A stretch of DNA of 64,000 nucleotides from Hormiphora californensis (lineage: Eukaryota > Ctenophora > Tentaculata > Cydippida > Pleurobrachiidae). Positions 44,459 to 56,504 of the stretch are shown one piece after another. The number at the start of each line of letters is the position of its first letter. Position 1 is the first letter of the stretch. The position numbers and the translations under genes were made by a program. The notes under the pieces are model-generated. The model made no database searches. It was not told the DNA's origin and saw only the letters and a list, made by a program, of their open reading frames with translations. The DNA lies in contig CM035356.1 of NCBI GenBank assembly GCA_020137815.1, positions 3,059,063 to 3,123,062 on the forward strand. Direction: 5' to 3'.

Positions 44459-45484
44459 ATGACGGAGAAACTCAATACCTCTGATGCAGATGCCGATCCA
44501 CTGGAATGCTGGGGTTTGTCGATGATGGAAAAACTTCGTTGTGCAGTAGAGGACGTTTTTTATATCAAGAACGGGCTCAAACAACCAAGTGAACAACAGG
44601 TTGATGGAGTATTGTCCAAGTTATTGGATTCTAGTTTGTATGATGATCCTGAGCAGTATATTGAGGATGCACTGCCGAAAGACTCCGAAATGAGAAAGTA
44701 TAATGTTGATCGTTTCATGGCTTTCACCGAGAACCTCTCTCGTCATATTTTTCGGATAGTGAGAGAAATAGGACCAGTTATGAAGGAGAAACGTCTGTAT
44801 GCAACTGCCCGAATGAAAGAACGCTTGGAACTAGAGGAGTGTAATCAGAAGCTCAAGGAGGTACAAGAAGAGCTTGGCACTTTTAAGGAAGAAATCGACA
44901 AACATCGGGTATCAAGGATTGAACTGCAAGAGAAGCTGATTGAAGCACAAAATACTTTGATTGAAGTACAAGGTCGGAAACTTAGTTCAGTGTCAGAGTC
45001 TGTTCAGAAGCAATTGCAGGGCTACTCCAAGGTGCTTGTACAGAATTGCTCTGCAGCTATTACACCATCTCGCCTCCAAGCAGCATTGAAGAAAGCGACT
45101 GTACCCCATCCAAGTACAACCGCGGAAGAAGCAACTCTTGATCGCAAGTTGAATTTGGTTATATTTGGGCTGCCAGAAACTACGGCAAGGGCTACTGAGC
45201 ATGAAGTTCAGGATATCTTTGGAGAGCTCAATGAAAAACCAGTCATATCTTCTACAAAGCGTATTGGCGAAAAGACTGATAACCGACCGAGACCAGTAAT
45301 TGTTACACTTGAAAGGAGGGAAACTTTGTTACAACTTCTAAGAAAAGCAAAACAGCTCCGAGATTCAGAGAAATTCTCCTCGGTGTTTCTCTCCCCCGAC
45401 CTAACACCGGAGGAGCAGCGAGAGCGGAAAACTCTCGTTGATACAGTGAAAGGACTGAGGCGAGACAATCCGAATGTCTTCTAG
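44459..45484 (+). CDS. Non-LTR retrotransposon ORF1 protein
   Basis: A 341-residue intact frame. The order is an N-terminal region, a coiled coil (about residues 115-175: ARMKERLELEECNQKLKEVQ onward), then an RRM-like/ORF1 core (KLNLVIFGLPETTARATEHE) and a C-terminal domain (RRETLLQLLRKAKQLRDSEK, SPDLTPEEQRERKTL). These are hallmark phrases of invertebrate CR1/Tx1-like LINE ORF1 proteins, which bind element RNA as trimers. No endonuclease or reverse-transcriptase ORF2 follows before the minisatellite at 45755. The element is therefore 3'-deleted or an ORF1-only derivative. Confidence 0.85.
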   Translation: MTEKLNTSDADADPLECWGLSMMEKLRCAVEDVFYIKNGLKQPSEQQVDGVLSKLLDSSLYDDPEQYIEDALPKDSEMRKYNVDRFMAFTENLSRHIFRIVREIGPVMKEKRLYATARMKERLELEECNQKLKEVQEELGTFKEEIDKHRVSRIELQEKLIEAQNTLIEVQGRKLSSVSESVQKQLQGYSKVLVQNCSAAITPSRLQAALKKATVPHPSTTAEEATLDRKLNLVIFGLPETTARATEHEVQDIFGELNEKPVISSTKRIGEKTDNRPRPVIVTLERRETLLQLLRKAKQLRDSEKFSSVFLSPDLTPEEQRERKTLVDTVKGLRRDNPNVF

Positions 45485-45754
45485 AACATTTTACACTCTA
45501 GTGGTGCTACAATCTGCCCAACTCCTTGTTTGTGTTTGATCGTTCCCGTTTATCTTTATCTCTAATGGAAAAGGATACTCCTCTCATCTCAATTCTCATC
45601 ATCAAGAAGTCACGGTATCAATCACATCCATCAAGGTCGTAAGTTCACCTGTCCGTATTGTTTGTTCATTTATTGTGTACAGTTGATATTGTGAATGTAA
45701 TTGACAAGACATAGCTTGAGAGTGTGCCCCAGACAGACCAACAAACGATAAATA

Positions 45755-45965
45755 TCAAACCAGACCAAGACCCTCAAAGGCAAAACGTTACCTACCCGAC
45801 CAAGACCCTCTCAAAGGCAAAAAGTTACCTATTTTCAAGACCAAGACCCTCTCAAAGGCAAAATGTTACCTACCCGACCAAGACCCTCTCAAAGGCAAAA
45901 TGTTACCTACCCGACCAAGACCCTCTCAAAGGCAAAACGTTACCTAACAGACCAAGATCTTCTCA
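45755..45965. repeat. 36-39 bp minisatellite
   Basis: Five to six copies of a unit containing 'accaagaccctctcaaaggc' and 'aaaacgttacctacccg'. It could be the degenerate 3' tail of the adjacent LINE. Confidence 0.9.
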
Positions 45966-46428
45966 AATGTTCCAGAAATTTAAACCATGAGTCTCTTTCT
46001 CTCCCAGGGGAGAGAAAGGGACTCAGCGCCATAGTTACCACATACCCGGGTTGGTATGGAGGTTTGCTGAGCGTATCCCATGGTTTAGTGACAAACAAAC
46101 AAACAAACAGACAATCCGAATGGACGATACTGGGTTAGCAGGGGGGTAATTAAATGTGGCTGACCTGCTACATGTAATTTGTACTCTAAAGAGACTTCAA
46201 AAGGAACCTTATACTATCAATTTAGCCCACAAAAAGGGGCAGTATATGTTGTATTTTATCCAATGTACACATTTTAGATTTAATAATAATAATAATCAAA
46301 TCAGAAAATCGCGCAGGATTTTTTAAGAAAAAGTCACGACCAACTTTTTATGATTTTTACCTAGCTGCGCGGCGCAATTATGCACGCGCAAAACAAAAGC
46401 CGCGCATTGAGTTTGCGATACCGCAGAC

Positions 46429-46451
46429 CTGTCAGAGCATTGACCTGACAG
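46429..46451. mobile_element. 23-bp minimal MITE with perfect 8-bp TSD
   Basis: The element is only an imperfect palindrome, CTGTCAGAGCA plus TGACCTGACAG. It is flanked by ccgcagac on both sides (46421-46428 and 46452-46459). It corresponds to a single terminal repeat of the family at 10253-10317. Confidence 0.75.
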
Positions 46452-46932
46452 CCGCAGACCGAACCTTATTTTAGGTGCACCGACACGTGGTCTGAGACGC
46501 CTTCAGGCAAATACATACAAATTGATAGCCATTCATAAGGTTAAAGTACCAACATAGGAGTCTGATTAACTTAAATAACAAACCAAGCACAGCTCATAGC
46601 AGCAACGTTAATATAACATAGAGCCGTGGATAAAGTAATATATTATTAATCCGACCATAACATAACTGATGCGAAAATATCGCTACATAATATAGACATA
46701 CACTTGTGTGCAGTGTGTGAATGGGATGTGAATTGTGAATCCTTGTTGAGTAAGGGGGAGACAACAAGTGAATCCAGTATCCACACACCCACACACAAGA
46801 AAAAACAAAAAATGCGCTTAACAAAAACAACTGTCTTTATAACATAATCAGTCTTAAAATCTCTCTCTAGTCTCTACTCGAACGTAGCAAGTAGTCCCAT
46901 CATTGACGTAATTTAGCTCCACTGTAGGTTTA

Positions 46933-47848
46933 CTAATTTCGTTGTTGGAGGACCTTCTGTAGCTCATTCAGGCTGGCGTTGTGCCTTTTTAGGGTATCAC
47001 CCGTCACTCTAGGGGTAATTCGCTGTTTCAGGGTTAGTTCCGAAGGATTTAAGGGGGATTGGATTGTTCGTCTGAAGATATCAAGGGGAAGTGTATTGGG
47101 TAAAAAGAAAGAGTGGGAGACTGATTGACAGAGTGTGAGACTGACTAACAGACAGACTGATTCAATATAAATACCTCGATGTGCTACCATTGGTGGATCG
47201 AATGAAGGCAGATCCGTTCGATTCAAGTAGCAGTTCGGAACCATCCTTCAATTTGAGCTTAGCAGAACCATTCTGAGATAGAGAGAGAGAGAGGGTTGTT
47301 GTTATGGTGAACCAGTACCGAATTACAAATGCGACCTACAATTTTGAACCGTTCGCGTGGAGCATGGACATTGGACACAGTACCAATATTGCAAGGAATT
47401 ATAACTCAGAACTCAGAACTGAGAACTGAGAATTGTTAGCAGACTCACCGTGTATCCTATCCATCCCATGCCTGGTCTGTACTCCATCGTTTCATTCTCC
47501 TTATCCTCCCCTCCTTCCTCCTCCTCATGACTTTCATGGCCCCTACTTTCCTGGGTCCTACTTTCATGGGTCCTACTTTCATGGGTCCTGCTGGACTGAG
47601 GCGAGACGGAGGCAGCACGGCGGAGGGTGCTTGGCGTGATGGGGGTCAGGGGTGACCGCGTTAGGGCACCCATACTAGGTGATCTTCTGAGATCTGGGGG
47701 AGGGAGCTGGGTGTTAGGGGAAGTTTTTTATCGAGGATATCTTTTTGAAATTTACAAATCAAAGCTTCGAAGCCAAACACTCCTTGGTTGTTGTTACTCA
47801 ACAACTCCCTGGAACAATTAGGAGGGCATCGGGGGTGGGGGAGTCCCG

Positions 47849-47899
<51 letters not shown>

Positions 47900-49847
47900 C
47901 GGGGGCACGGGGAAGACAGGTCGAGTTGTTATCTTACCATGAGCAGTAGGGGTGGATGTTAGTGGTGTCAAAGTTGGGAGACTGGTACACACGTACAGAT
48001 AGGATTACTCTGGGTTCCCCGTGGTGACTGATTTAAATTGGGTTTAACTAGTTAGGATTGGTGGGTTCTTCTGTGTTACTTGGTTGGGCTAACAGTTGTT
48101 TAAAATACTGGGTGGTCTAAGCTTCCAGTCACAAGAAAATTCACTCGATTAATCCCCAATTATAGGTAAGGCGGGAAATTTAAAAACTATGGAGCTGAAA
48201 AAAATTCCACTCTCTCTGATCTCTCTACTACCCATTCAAATCACTTACCCGTGGTCTTGTTGGGTGGATTTCCCACGCGAACAGGGAAGGGCAGTCCCAG
48301 GTCATTAAAACACTTTTCAATCGTCTCACACCTCTCGTAAAGACTCCGGGCGGTATCCAGGTAACTCTGGAAACATCATGGGATTAGAAATATCAGCATG
48401 GGGTTATGGAGTGTGGGGTGTGGGATGATTAGGGTGTGATATTTGGGGGTAATTTAGAGCCGTTTAGAGATCAAATAGTGTTGGATGGGAAGTTAAACTG
48501 TGTTTTGAGAAGATAAGTGTGACTTAGGGGGAGGAACTTTGGGTGAATTAGCGGGGGTGTACTTTGGGTGAATTAGCTGACTCACATGAAGCGAGGTGCA
48601 CATATCAAGGCACGGGGTCATGTTTTGAGTCGCCAGCGTTTGTTTCTTATCGGGGTCCGTTATCACACACTTCCTGTCATCCAGAATCAACTTGTGCCCG
48701 TCCTTAAACCGAACCTGGGGTGAGGGGTTGGGTGATTCTGGTGTAAATCTGAGCAAGCATTTTAAATATTTCGGAGAGAGGGAAAGTTATACAATTCAAT
48801 ATAATGAGTTGTTATGTCCGGGAAACAGGGTCGAGCAAGGCAAATACTGATCCTACCTGGTAATTTGGTCTGGGTGTATTCTCCATATAGTATGCCGATG
48901 CGTTGTCCGAGTGAAGAGTTATCTTTGGTGTACTCGATTTGAGAACCTTTATACACTCCAAGAGTTTAGCGTACCTACTGAACCACCTGGAACGCACAAT
49001 GTGAGCCACAAAATGTCTATATTTGGTCAATATATCATGTCTATATTTGGTCAATATATCATGTCTATATTTGGTCATCTTGCTATGTTTGGTTGTCACG
49101 TGAAGACATACCGAGGTTGCATTGTTGTGTAAGACATTTTGATCGGTTTGAAAGACTCCATAGTAGCCACAATTTCAGAGCCGTCCTTGGAAACCCTGAA
49201 TTCCTCAGTTCCGTTGTCACACCTCCTCCTCAGACAAATACTCCCATTTTCCAGGAGTTCAATCTGGGAAGAGGGAGGAGGTTGGAGGGGGGAGGTTGGA
49301 GGGGGAGGTAGGGAGTGAGGTTGGAGGGGGAGGTTGAAAGGGGTAGTGAGGGATTCATCGGTGTTATGAATGCTAAGTAAAAGCTAGGAAAATCTGTAAT
49401 TGTACCTCCTGTTTGCGTCCTTGTTGCAGTCGAGGGTAATAATCGTGTTGTGTTAAGGCACCCCGGTTTACCGGCAGCTCCCTGTTCCCTGCTACAATCC
49501 CCCACTGCAGGCGTCGTCATGACAGGTCGGGCTGGTGTCCGGATAGGACCAGTGGGTACTGCAGGCCGGGCCCGCAACCTAAGAGCACTTTTCAGTAGGA
49601 GCTGATGCTCCTGATCCAGAACGTTTGAGGGACCTGAGGAGAAGATGTTATGAAATCGACAGTTTAGGAAAATCGATCAGTTTCTCAGGTTTAAATTCGA
49701 ACAAGTATGCTTACTGTGAGGGCGGTAGGAGAGAGAAGGAAGGAAGGAAATTCTGGGCGATTTTAATTTCATCCTCTGACAAATCAGCTTGGGGAGTTGA
49801 GAATTCATTTGAATTCAGGGTACCGTGACCACTGTCCGCTGACTCTC
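46933..49847 (-). CDS. PLK4: PLK4, C-terminal half (linker and polo boxes)
   Basis: Continuation of the kinase gene at 53640-64000. The linker exon 49847-49715 encodes SADSGHGTL, matching the PLK4 DSGHAT phosphodegron recognised by SCF-betaTrCP. The cryptic polo-box exons are 49263-49112 (IELLENGSICLRRR, FRVSKDGSEI), 48986-48857 (WFSRYAKLLECIKVLKSSTP, AYYMENTPRP), 48714-48586 (VRFKDGHKLILDDRK) and 48366-48249. The second linker is 47693-47449 (THESRTHESRTQES repeats, EDKENE). Polo box 3 is 47449-region GMGWIGYT, 47272-47175 (KLKLKDGSELLLESNG) and 47071-46933, ending LQKVLQQRN. Phases from 49263 to the stop all agree. The joins around 49715-49263 do not, so a small exon is missing from my model. 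PLK4 drives centriole duplication. Confidence 0.9.
47850..47894. repeat. Poly-G run
   Basis: About 45 consecutive G in a PLK4 intron. Such long homopolymers are unreliable in assemblies. Other poly-G/C runs in the window are at 8346, 12559, 16525, 24881, 13169 and 61346. Confidence 0.9.
49004..49078. repeat. Triplicated 24-bp unit
   Basis: Three copies of 'tgtctatatttggtcaatat', in the PLK4 intron between exons 49112 and 48986. Confidence 0.85.
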
Positions 49848-50099
49848 CTGAAAACACCTGCGGGGAGAGTGAGGTGTAAGAGCAGGGTCTAACTGAAATT
49901 AGTTACAGGAAGGGAGACTGAACACCTGTGCAATGATTTAGGCGGGGTTTCACTCTGTCACACTCGCGCGCATACAATCCCTCATCCAGTCCCACCGCGC
50001 GCTACCTCAGGTTATCCCGTCCAAAGCTGCCGCGGCCCCCTCAGCCACCCTCTCGCCCCCTCTCCGAGAGCGACAAGTGACAGTTGCATGTTGCGTAGC

Positions 50100-53000
50100 A
50101 ACGAAGCAGGGGGGGGGGAGAAGGGGGGGTTTGGTAGAGGGAAATTTGGAACCCAACTCGATTTCCGGGGAAATAAAAGGAACTTTTAAAAAAGATTTTC
50201 AAAAGGGGACATTCTTTGTCTCCCTCATCGGTGGGTTTTTGGTAAGGGAAGGGGGGTTTGGGAAACCCAAATTTGGTACCCCAAAAAAACCAACCCCCAA
50301 AAACTTTTCCCGGGGAACCTCTTTTCTCTAAACACACAGGCTTCGTTAAGTATTCTAAAAAAATGTTTTTTGGGGGTTTTTGACCGCCAAAAGCAAATGA
50401 AAATTTAACAAGCCTCGGGGGTGGGGTTTGAAATAAAGTGGCAATGAATAAAAGGAAAAGAACAAAATCATTAGAAGTTTGGAATGCGTTTTGCCCTTAC
50501 CTGGAGGGGACCATCAGAAGAAAAAACAGAAAAAAGGGCCCAAAAACCCCTTGTCACATTTTGAAACTTAAAAACCTCGTTGAAAATAAACGCAATTTTT
50601 CCCGATTTCGAGACTTTAGACCCCCATTTTTGGGACATCGTAAACATGGGGCCCGGGGGAAAAGGGGGGGAAAGAGGAAAGAGGAGAGGAGAGAAGAGGG
50701 GAAAAGAGAGGAGAAAAGGAAAGAAACAAAAGGGGAAAGGGGGAAAAAGGAAAGGGGAGGAGGGAGAGAAAAGGGAAAGAGAGGAGAGGAAGAAAGAAGA
50801 AGAGGAGGAAGAGAGGAAAAGGGGAAGAAAGAGGAAAAGAGAGGACCCGGGAAAGGAAAAACCGGCCAGAAAGAGGAAGAGAAGGAAAAGGGAGAGAGGA
50901 TTCCCGCCCGGAGAGGAGAGGAGAAGGAGAGTGAGAGGGAGAGGAAAAGGAGAGGGAGAAAGGGGGAGAGGAAAAACCCCAGGAAAAGGAGAGGAGGGGA
51001 AAAGGAGAAAAGGGGAGGAGGGGGAGGGAATGGGGGAACGGGAAGGGAAAAACCCCTAGAGGGGGAGGCCGAGGAGGGGGAAAAAGGGGAGATGAGGAGA
51101 GGAGAGGAGAGGAGAGGAGGGGGAAAAGGAGAGGAAAAGAGGAGGGGAAAAGAGGAAAGGAGAGGAGAGGAGAGGAGAGGAGAGGGGGGAGAGGAAGGGA
51201 GGAGAGGAGGGGAAAGAGGAGAGGAGAGGGGGAGGAGAGGGACGGGGGAGGGGGGAAGGAGAGGAGGGAGGAGAGGAGAGGAGGGGCCCATTGGGTTCCA
51301 CTTTTTGAAAGTCACAATCGTTTTAAAAAATAAACGGCAAATTTTCCGATGGGAGCCATGGAAAAAATCCTTCTCTGAAAAATCGTGACATGGGCCCAAT
51401 GAAAACGGGAGGAGAGGAAAGGGAGGGGAGAAAAAGAGAGGGAAAAACCCGAAAAAGGAGAGGAGAAAGAGAGGGGGGAGAGGAGGAGAAAGAAAAAGGG
51501 AAAAGAGAGAGAGAAGGGGAAGAGGAAGAGGAGAACAGACGGAAGGACAAAGGGGGGAAGGAAAGCCCCCATGAGGAAGAAAAAGAGGGAAAAAGGGAGG
51601 GAAGGGAAAGGGGGGAAGGAGAGAAAAAAAAGGCAAACGGGGAACCCTGGGAAAAGAGCAGGGAAACCCCAACCCGGCGGGAAAAAGGGAAAGGAACAAG
51701 GGGACCAAAGGGAAACCCCCCCAGGGGGGGAACCCGAAGGGGGAGGAGGGGGGAGAGGAGCAAAAAAACGAAAAACCCGGAAGGAAGAACCCCCCAAGAG
51801 AAAGAAAAAGAAGAACCAAAAAAGGGGAGGGGGCAAGGGAAAAGGGGAAAGGGAAAATCGGAGCCAAAAAAGGGAGGAGAAAAACCCCGGGGCCGAACCC
51901 CCCCCAAGAAAAAGAGGAAAAGAACGGAAAAGGGGGAGGGGACCCCCCCGGGAGGGGAAAGGGACCCCGGAAGGCCCGAAAGACACCCGGACAAATTCCC
52001 CCCCAAAAGACAGCCCCCCCGGACACATAAGGGGGGAAAACCCTACCCCGAATCCACATAAGCCGGAAAAGAAAGGAGGCAAAGGCCCCCAGGCCGAAAA
52101 AAAGGAAGGCCCGGGCAAACAAAAAAGGAGGAGAAGGAGAGGAGCGGAAAGGACGAGAAAAAGAGGATTAACCCCAGAGCAACCCCAAAGGAAACGGAGG
52201 GAAAAACGGGGGACAAAGGAACCAGGAGAGGAGAGCGAGAGGAGAGCAGAGGAAAAGGAAAGGAAGGAGAGGGGGAGGAGGAAAGGGACGGGGGAGGGGG
52301 CCAGAGGGGGCAGGAAGGGACGGAGGGAGGAGGGGACCCAAAGGAGGAGGAAGGGGAAAAGGAGGAGGGAGAGGAGAGGATGAGGAGAACGGGGGAAGAG
52401 GAGAGGGGGGGGAAAAGAGGAGAGCGGGGGGAAAGGGGAAGGGGGAAGGAGAGGAGAGGAGAGGAGAGGGGAAGGAGAGGAGAGGAAGGAAAAGGAGGGG
52501 AAAGAGGGGGGAGGAGGGGGAGAGGAGGGAGAGGAGAGAGGGAGGGGGGGAAGGGGGAGAGGAGAGGAAGGGGAGGAGGGGAAAGGAAAGGAGAGGAGAG
52601 GAGGAGGGGAGGAAGGGGGGAAGAGGAGAGGGGGAAAAAGAGGAGAGGAGGGAGAGGCCTTTTAAATAATTTAAAACCCAACGAATAAAAAACAATAATG
52701 GCGGGGGAAAAAAATATTATTAAAACCCGAAATTTGAAGGAGGGCCCCAGTAAGGGGGGAGGGAAAAAAGCTCAGTGTCGGGGATTTTGGGTTAAAGAAA
52801 AAACATTATTTCCCAAGCGGGTTTTTAAAAAAAAAATTAATTAATTTTATTACAAAAATATAATCCAATCCAAAAAATTTATTTTTTCCCTAGTTGGGCC
52901 CAAAAGTACAGGAGTAGACGCCCAAAAGGGATTTTTAAGTCACAATAAACACCACACCTTGGTTTTCGACCCAGACAGCCAAAAGGAGGGGGTGGGTGGG

Positions 53001-53300
53001 AGGGGATGAAACTATCCATCTTCATCAACCCCATCCCCCCCAAATAAAGGGTTTATTGTCAAACCCAATCAAAAACCGCTCTTTTGGTCCCGTGACAATT
53101 GTGGGCCAATCAGGGGGGCCACGCGGGGTAAACTTTGATCAAAAAGGGGGCCCCAGAAAAAAGGCGGGCCCCCGGGGTAATCGAATGAGAACCCAGAATG
53201 GGTAACGATCATTTTTATTGCCTGGAGCCCGTTGGTTCCATTACGGAAGGGAGAAAAATTTTAAAGGGAGCGCAAGTAAAAAAAAAAGAGGGGGGCTAGA
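50100..53300. other. Purine-rich, probably unreliable sequence
   Basis: Most of the interval consists of G and A runs (GGAGA, GGGGAAA) interspersed with stretches where every base seems drawn out ('ttggtaccccaaaaaaacca', 'aaacttttcccggggaacc'). The long open frames here on both strands (for example 50438-51388 + and 50554-52122 -) follow from the missing T or C and are not genes. A similar patch is at 53960-54110. I see no real gene in it. It lies inside the PLK4 gene between kinase and linker exons. Confidence 0.6.
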
Positions 53301-53639
53301 AAGAGAGAAAGAATGAACGCTGAAAGGCGGGTATTTGAAAGGAGTGGAGCATGACAGTTATAAAAACAAAATGAACCATGGAGTAACTAAACGGTTTACA
53401 ATACTAAAAGGTGATTGTTTAGCTCACGCTGCATTTTATATGATCTGGGAGGGTTCGGCAGATCAACAAGGTGATACTATACCCCGATAGTTCAATAGAT
53501 ATCCGTCAAATCTGACCTAACTACCATCCGATTTCGCGTCCAGCTAGTATAAATAAAGATATATTCCTGACCTTCCTTTAGAAGTTTAGAACAATTGTCG
53601 TTTGGGCGCGGTGAAAGAGGGGGTCGAGCAACAACATAC

Positions 53640-54760
53640 CGCTTGTGAGACGGGTAGGAGGAAGGAGTGTCGTAGTATCTCCTCGGCTGAGACCCGGTTA
53701 TTTGGGTCTGACTGGAGAAGGAGGCCAATTAGCGACCGGGCATCCACACTAATTCCCTCTGGGATAATGGACTTGCCATTCTTGACCCGGTGAAGAATCT
53801 CATTAACTCCGGCACCCTTGTCCTGGGGAGAGGAGAGCGGGTTAGGAGGGGTCAGGCGCAGAACAATAGGTTATGAGTTAGGGAATAAGAGGGGGTCAGA
53901 GGAGAGAGCGGGTTAGGGGTAGGAGTTTAGCAGTCCATGATAGATGGTAGCTCTTGAACCTATGGGAAACGGAAGAAAGAGGGGGAAAAGGGGGAGAACA
54001 AGGGGTTTGCTTGGGAAAAAAATTGGGGGGGAATTAAAAAATTTGTCAAAATTGGGGTTTACAAAAATTTTATTAATTTTCCCCTTTGCAGTGAATATAT
54101 CCGGGGAAGAAAGAAAGGAAAAAACACAGATACCAATTTCGCACCCACCCCGGGGCCCCAAATACTACTTGGGCGATAGAATGAGAGTAGAGAAAACAGA
54201 GGGTGGAGAACGGGAAGGAAAGGGTAGGTGAGGGATATGGTTTGCTATTATGAAGTGGGTTAAGAATGGCAGAGTTCAAGTACGATAACAGCGTTGACAA
54301 GTGGAAACAGCACGGGGTAATTTGAAAACTTTGACAAAGTTGGGGTCAAAATCAATATTGTTATATTGTATGAAATTGCAGTGAATTATTCTGGATAATA
54401 TTTACTGTAATTTAAAAAGATACATCGTTGTCACACTGACACAGGTTTTCTATATAACTCTGGGATTGATAATGAGAGAGGAACAAGAGTGGAGAGAAAT
54501 TGAGGAAATGAGGAGAGGAAGAGAGGGGTGTTACTCGAAGCAGTTCCAGAACGAACAGAGAACCAGCGACGAGTATTGAGACAGTACGAGGAGCTACTAG
54601 AGGAGAGAGCGAGGAGAGACGCTGCAGTTAGGAGAATCGATAGAGTAACAGAGGGAAGAAACAGAGGAAGATGACTGGAAAGGTGGGAAGAAGTGATGGG
54701 TTGATGGAAACTGAGCGAGAGGAAGAGAGAGAGAGAGAGAGGGGAACTGAGAGGGAGGAA

Positions 54761-54837
<77 letters not shown>

Positions 54838-56460
54838 GAGAGAGAAAGAGAGAGAGAGAGAGAGTGAGAGAGAGAAAGAGAGAGAAGACTATTGAGAGAG
54901 TGAGAAATGAGATGAGTAGTAGTGAATATTTAATGAGCTGGAGCAGTAACATTGCTCATCAACACGTCACTAGATCTAGATGCATGATGAGACACATTAA
55001 CACCATCCCATTAACAATCTCTCACCCTCATACCACATTTACCTCTACATTTCCATTGTGGAATGGTTTGAAAGTTCCCGCCCCATGGTGTCACGTGTGT
55101 TGTATCATGTGATACAAACTGGATTCAGAGAGAGAGAGAGAGAGAAAGGGGGAGAGAGAGAAATGTGAGGAGCGCCAGATTTAATATAATGTGGTTACTT
55201 CGCCACCTGATGTGCTATAATGTAGAAACAAGTGTGGAGCATGCAACGGTGCTCGTTTCAAAAAGTTTCCCGCCTCCCACTATGGATATTCTATTTATAG
55301 ACAACAATCCCTCAGCTAGCCCTGCCACAGGAACAGACCGAAACAAGTAAACAACCAATCAGAACTCGTTATTTAGGTCACGTGACTAGTTATCAGCCAA
55401 TCAGGGACCAGTATTTCCTGATTCGGTCGGTTCCTGCCTGCCAGTAAAACTTACGGAGACATAAAGTTGGGTGTTCCGCACATTGTCTTGTGGCTGTCCT
55501 GGGGACCTGTCAACCTCTTGGCCAAGCCGAAATCTGATAGTTTCTGAAAGGGTTGATAAGAAATAAAATAATGAAGGAGACTGAATGATAAATTAGGAGA
55601 TAAAAATGTGGACCCCCTCCCCAATTTGGAATCAAAAAGCCCATTACAAATCATTCGATTTTAGGGGAGGCACATGTGTTTGCACGTGTCGGATGAAAGG
55701 AAATTAGCCGGTTTGAGCATCTGTTATCTTTCACCCCTCCCCGATCTCTCTTTCTCTCCCTGGGCTGAGCGCCCCTTTATTTCCCACACCCTGGTCCCTG
55801 CTCTCTCTCGCTAAACCCCCTTCATTCCCACATGATTGGAATGACTCCATATAAAGAGCGGGCAGATGGTTATATCAAATGAGTTCTTATCACTCCCCTC
55901 ATTAGACGTATAATGAGTAACAGTTGGGGGGACACTGAGAGTTGTGAATACAGAGAGAGGAACGAGGAATCACTCATTATTATACACAGAGAACGGCATT
56001 CATTCAGGGGCATTGGGTGTTATAAGAGTTATCTGGAACTAGAGGTTTACACTGTGGCATTCAGATTAATTCTATGGGTTCAGGGGCATTGGTTGTGAAG
56101 AGTAGTTTATGTTTACTGTGACCACAATGGGGGGTGTACTAGCATTGTTCACTTGTACACATATACCAACAGTCACAGCAAACCACCCCTTTATTCAAGA
56201 GCTGTTTACAGGTTTACCTTTTTTTGGGTAAATAACCGGCATGGCAACCGCTCACATTTACTGCTAAGTGCAGAATTTAGTGTGCAACCGCCATGCTTTT
56301 ACTAACAGAAATCTCCCTCTCTCTCCCCTCTCTATCTATCTCTAGCCCTCCCCCACTCTCTCTATTTTCCTCATTTTCCTCATGATGTGAGATGTCCGGT
56401 GAAGCATGCTTGTAACGTACCTAACAACTTTGGTAACATGTGAAACAGAGAGAGAGAAAA

Positions 56461-56504
<44 letters not shown>

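Noticed and set aside
50438-52695. Very long open frames on both strands
   Set aside because: They arise from GA-only sequence with homopolymer stretching; translations are just E/G/K/R or P/S/L/F and lack domains.
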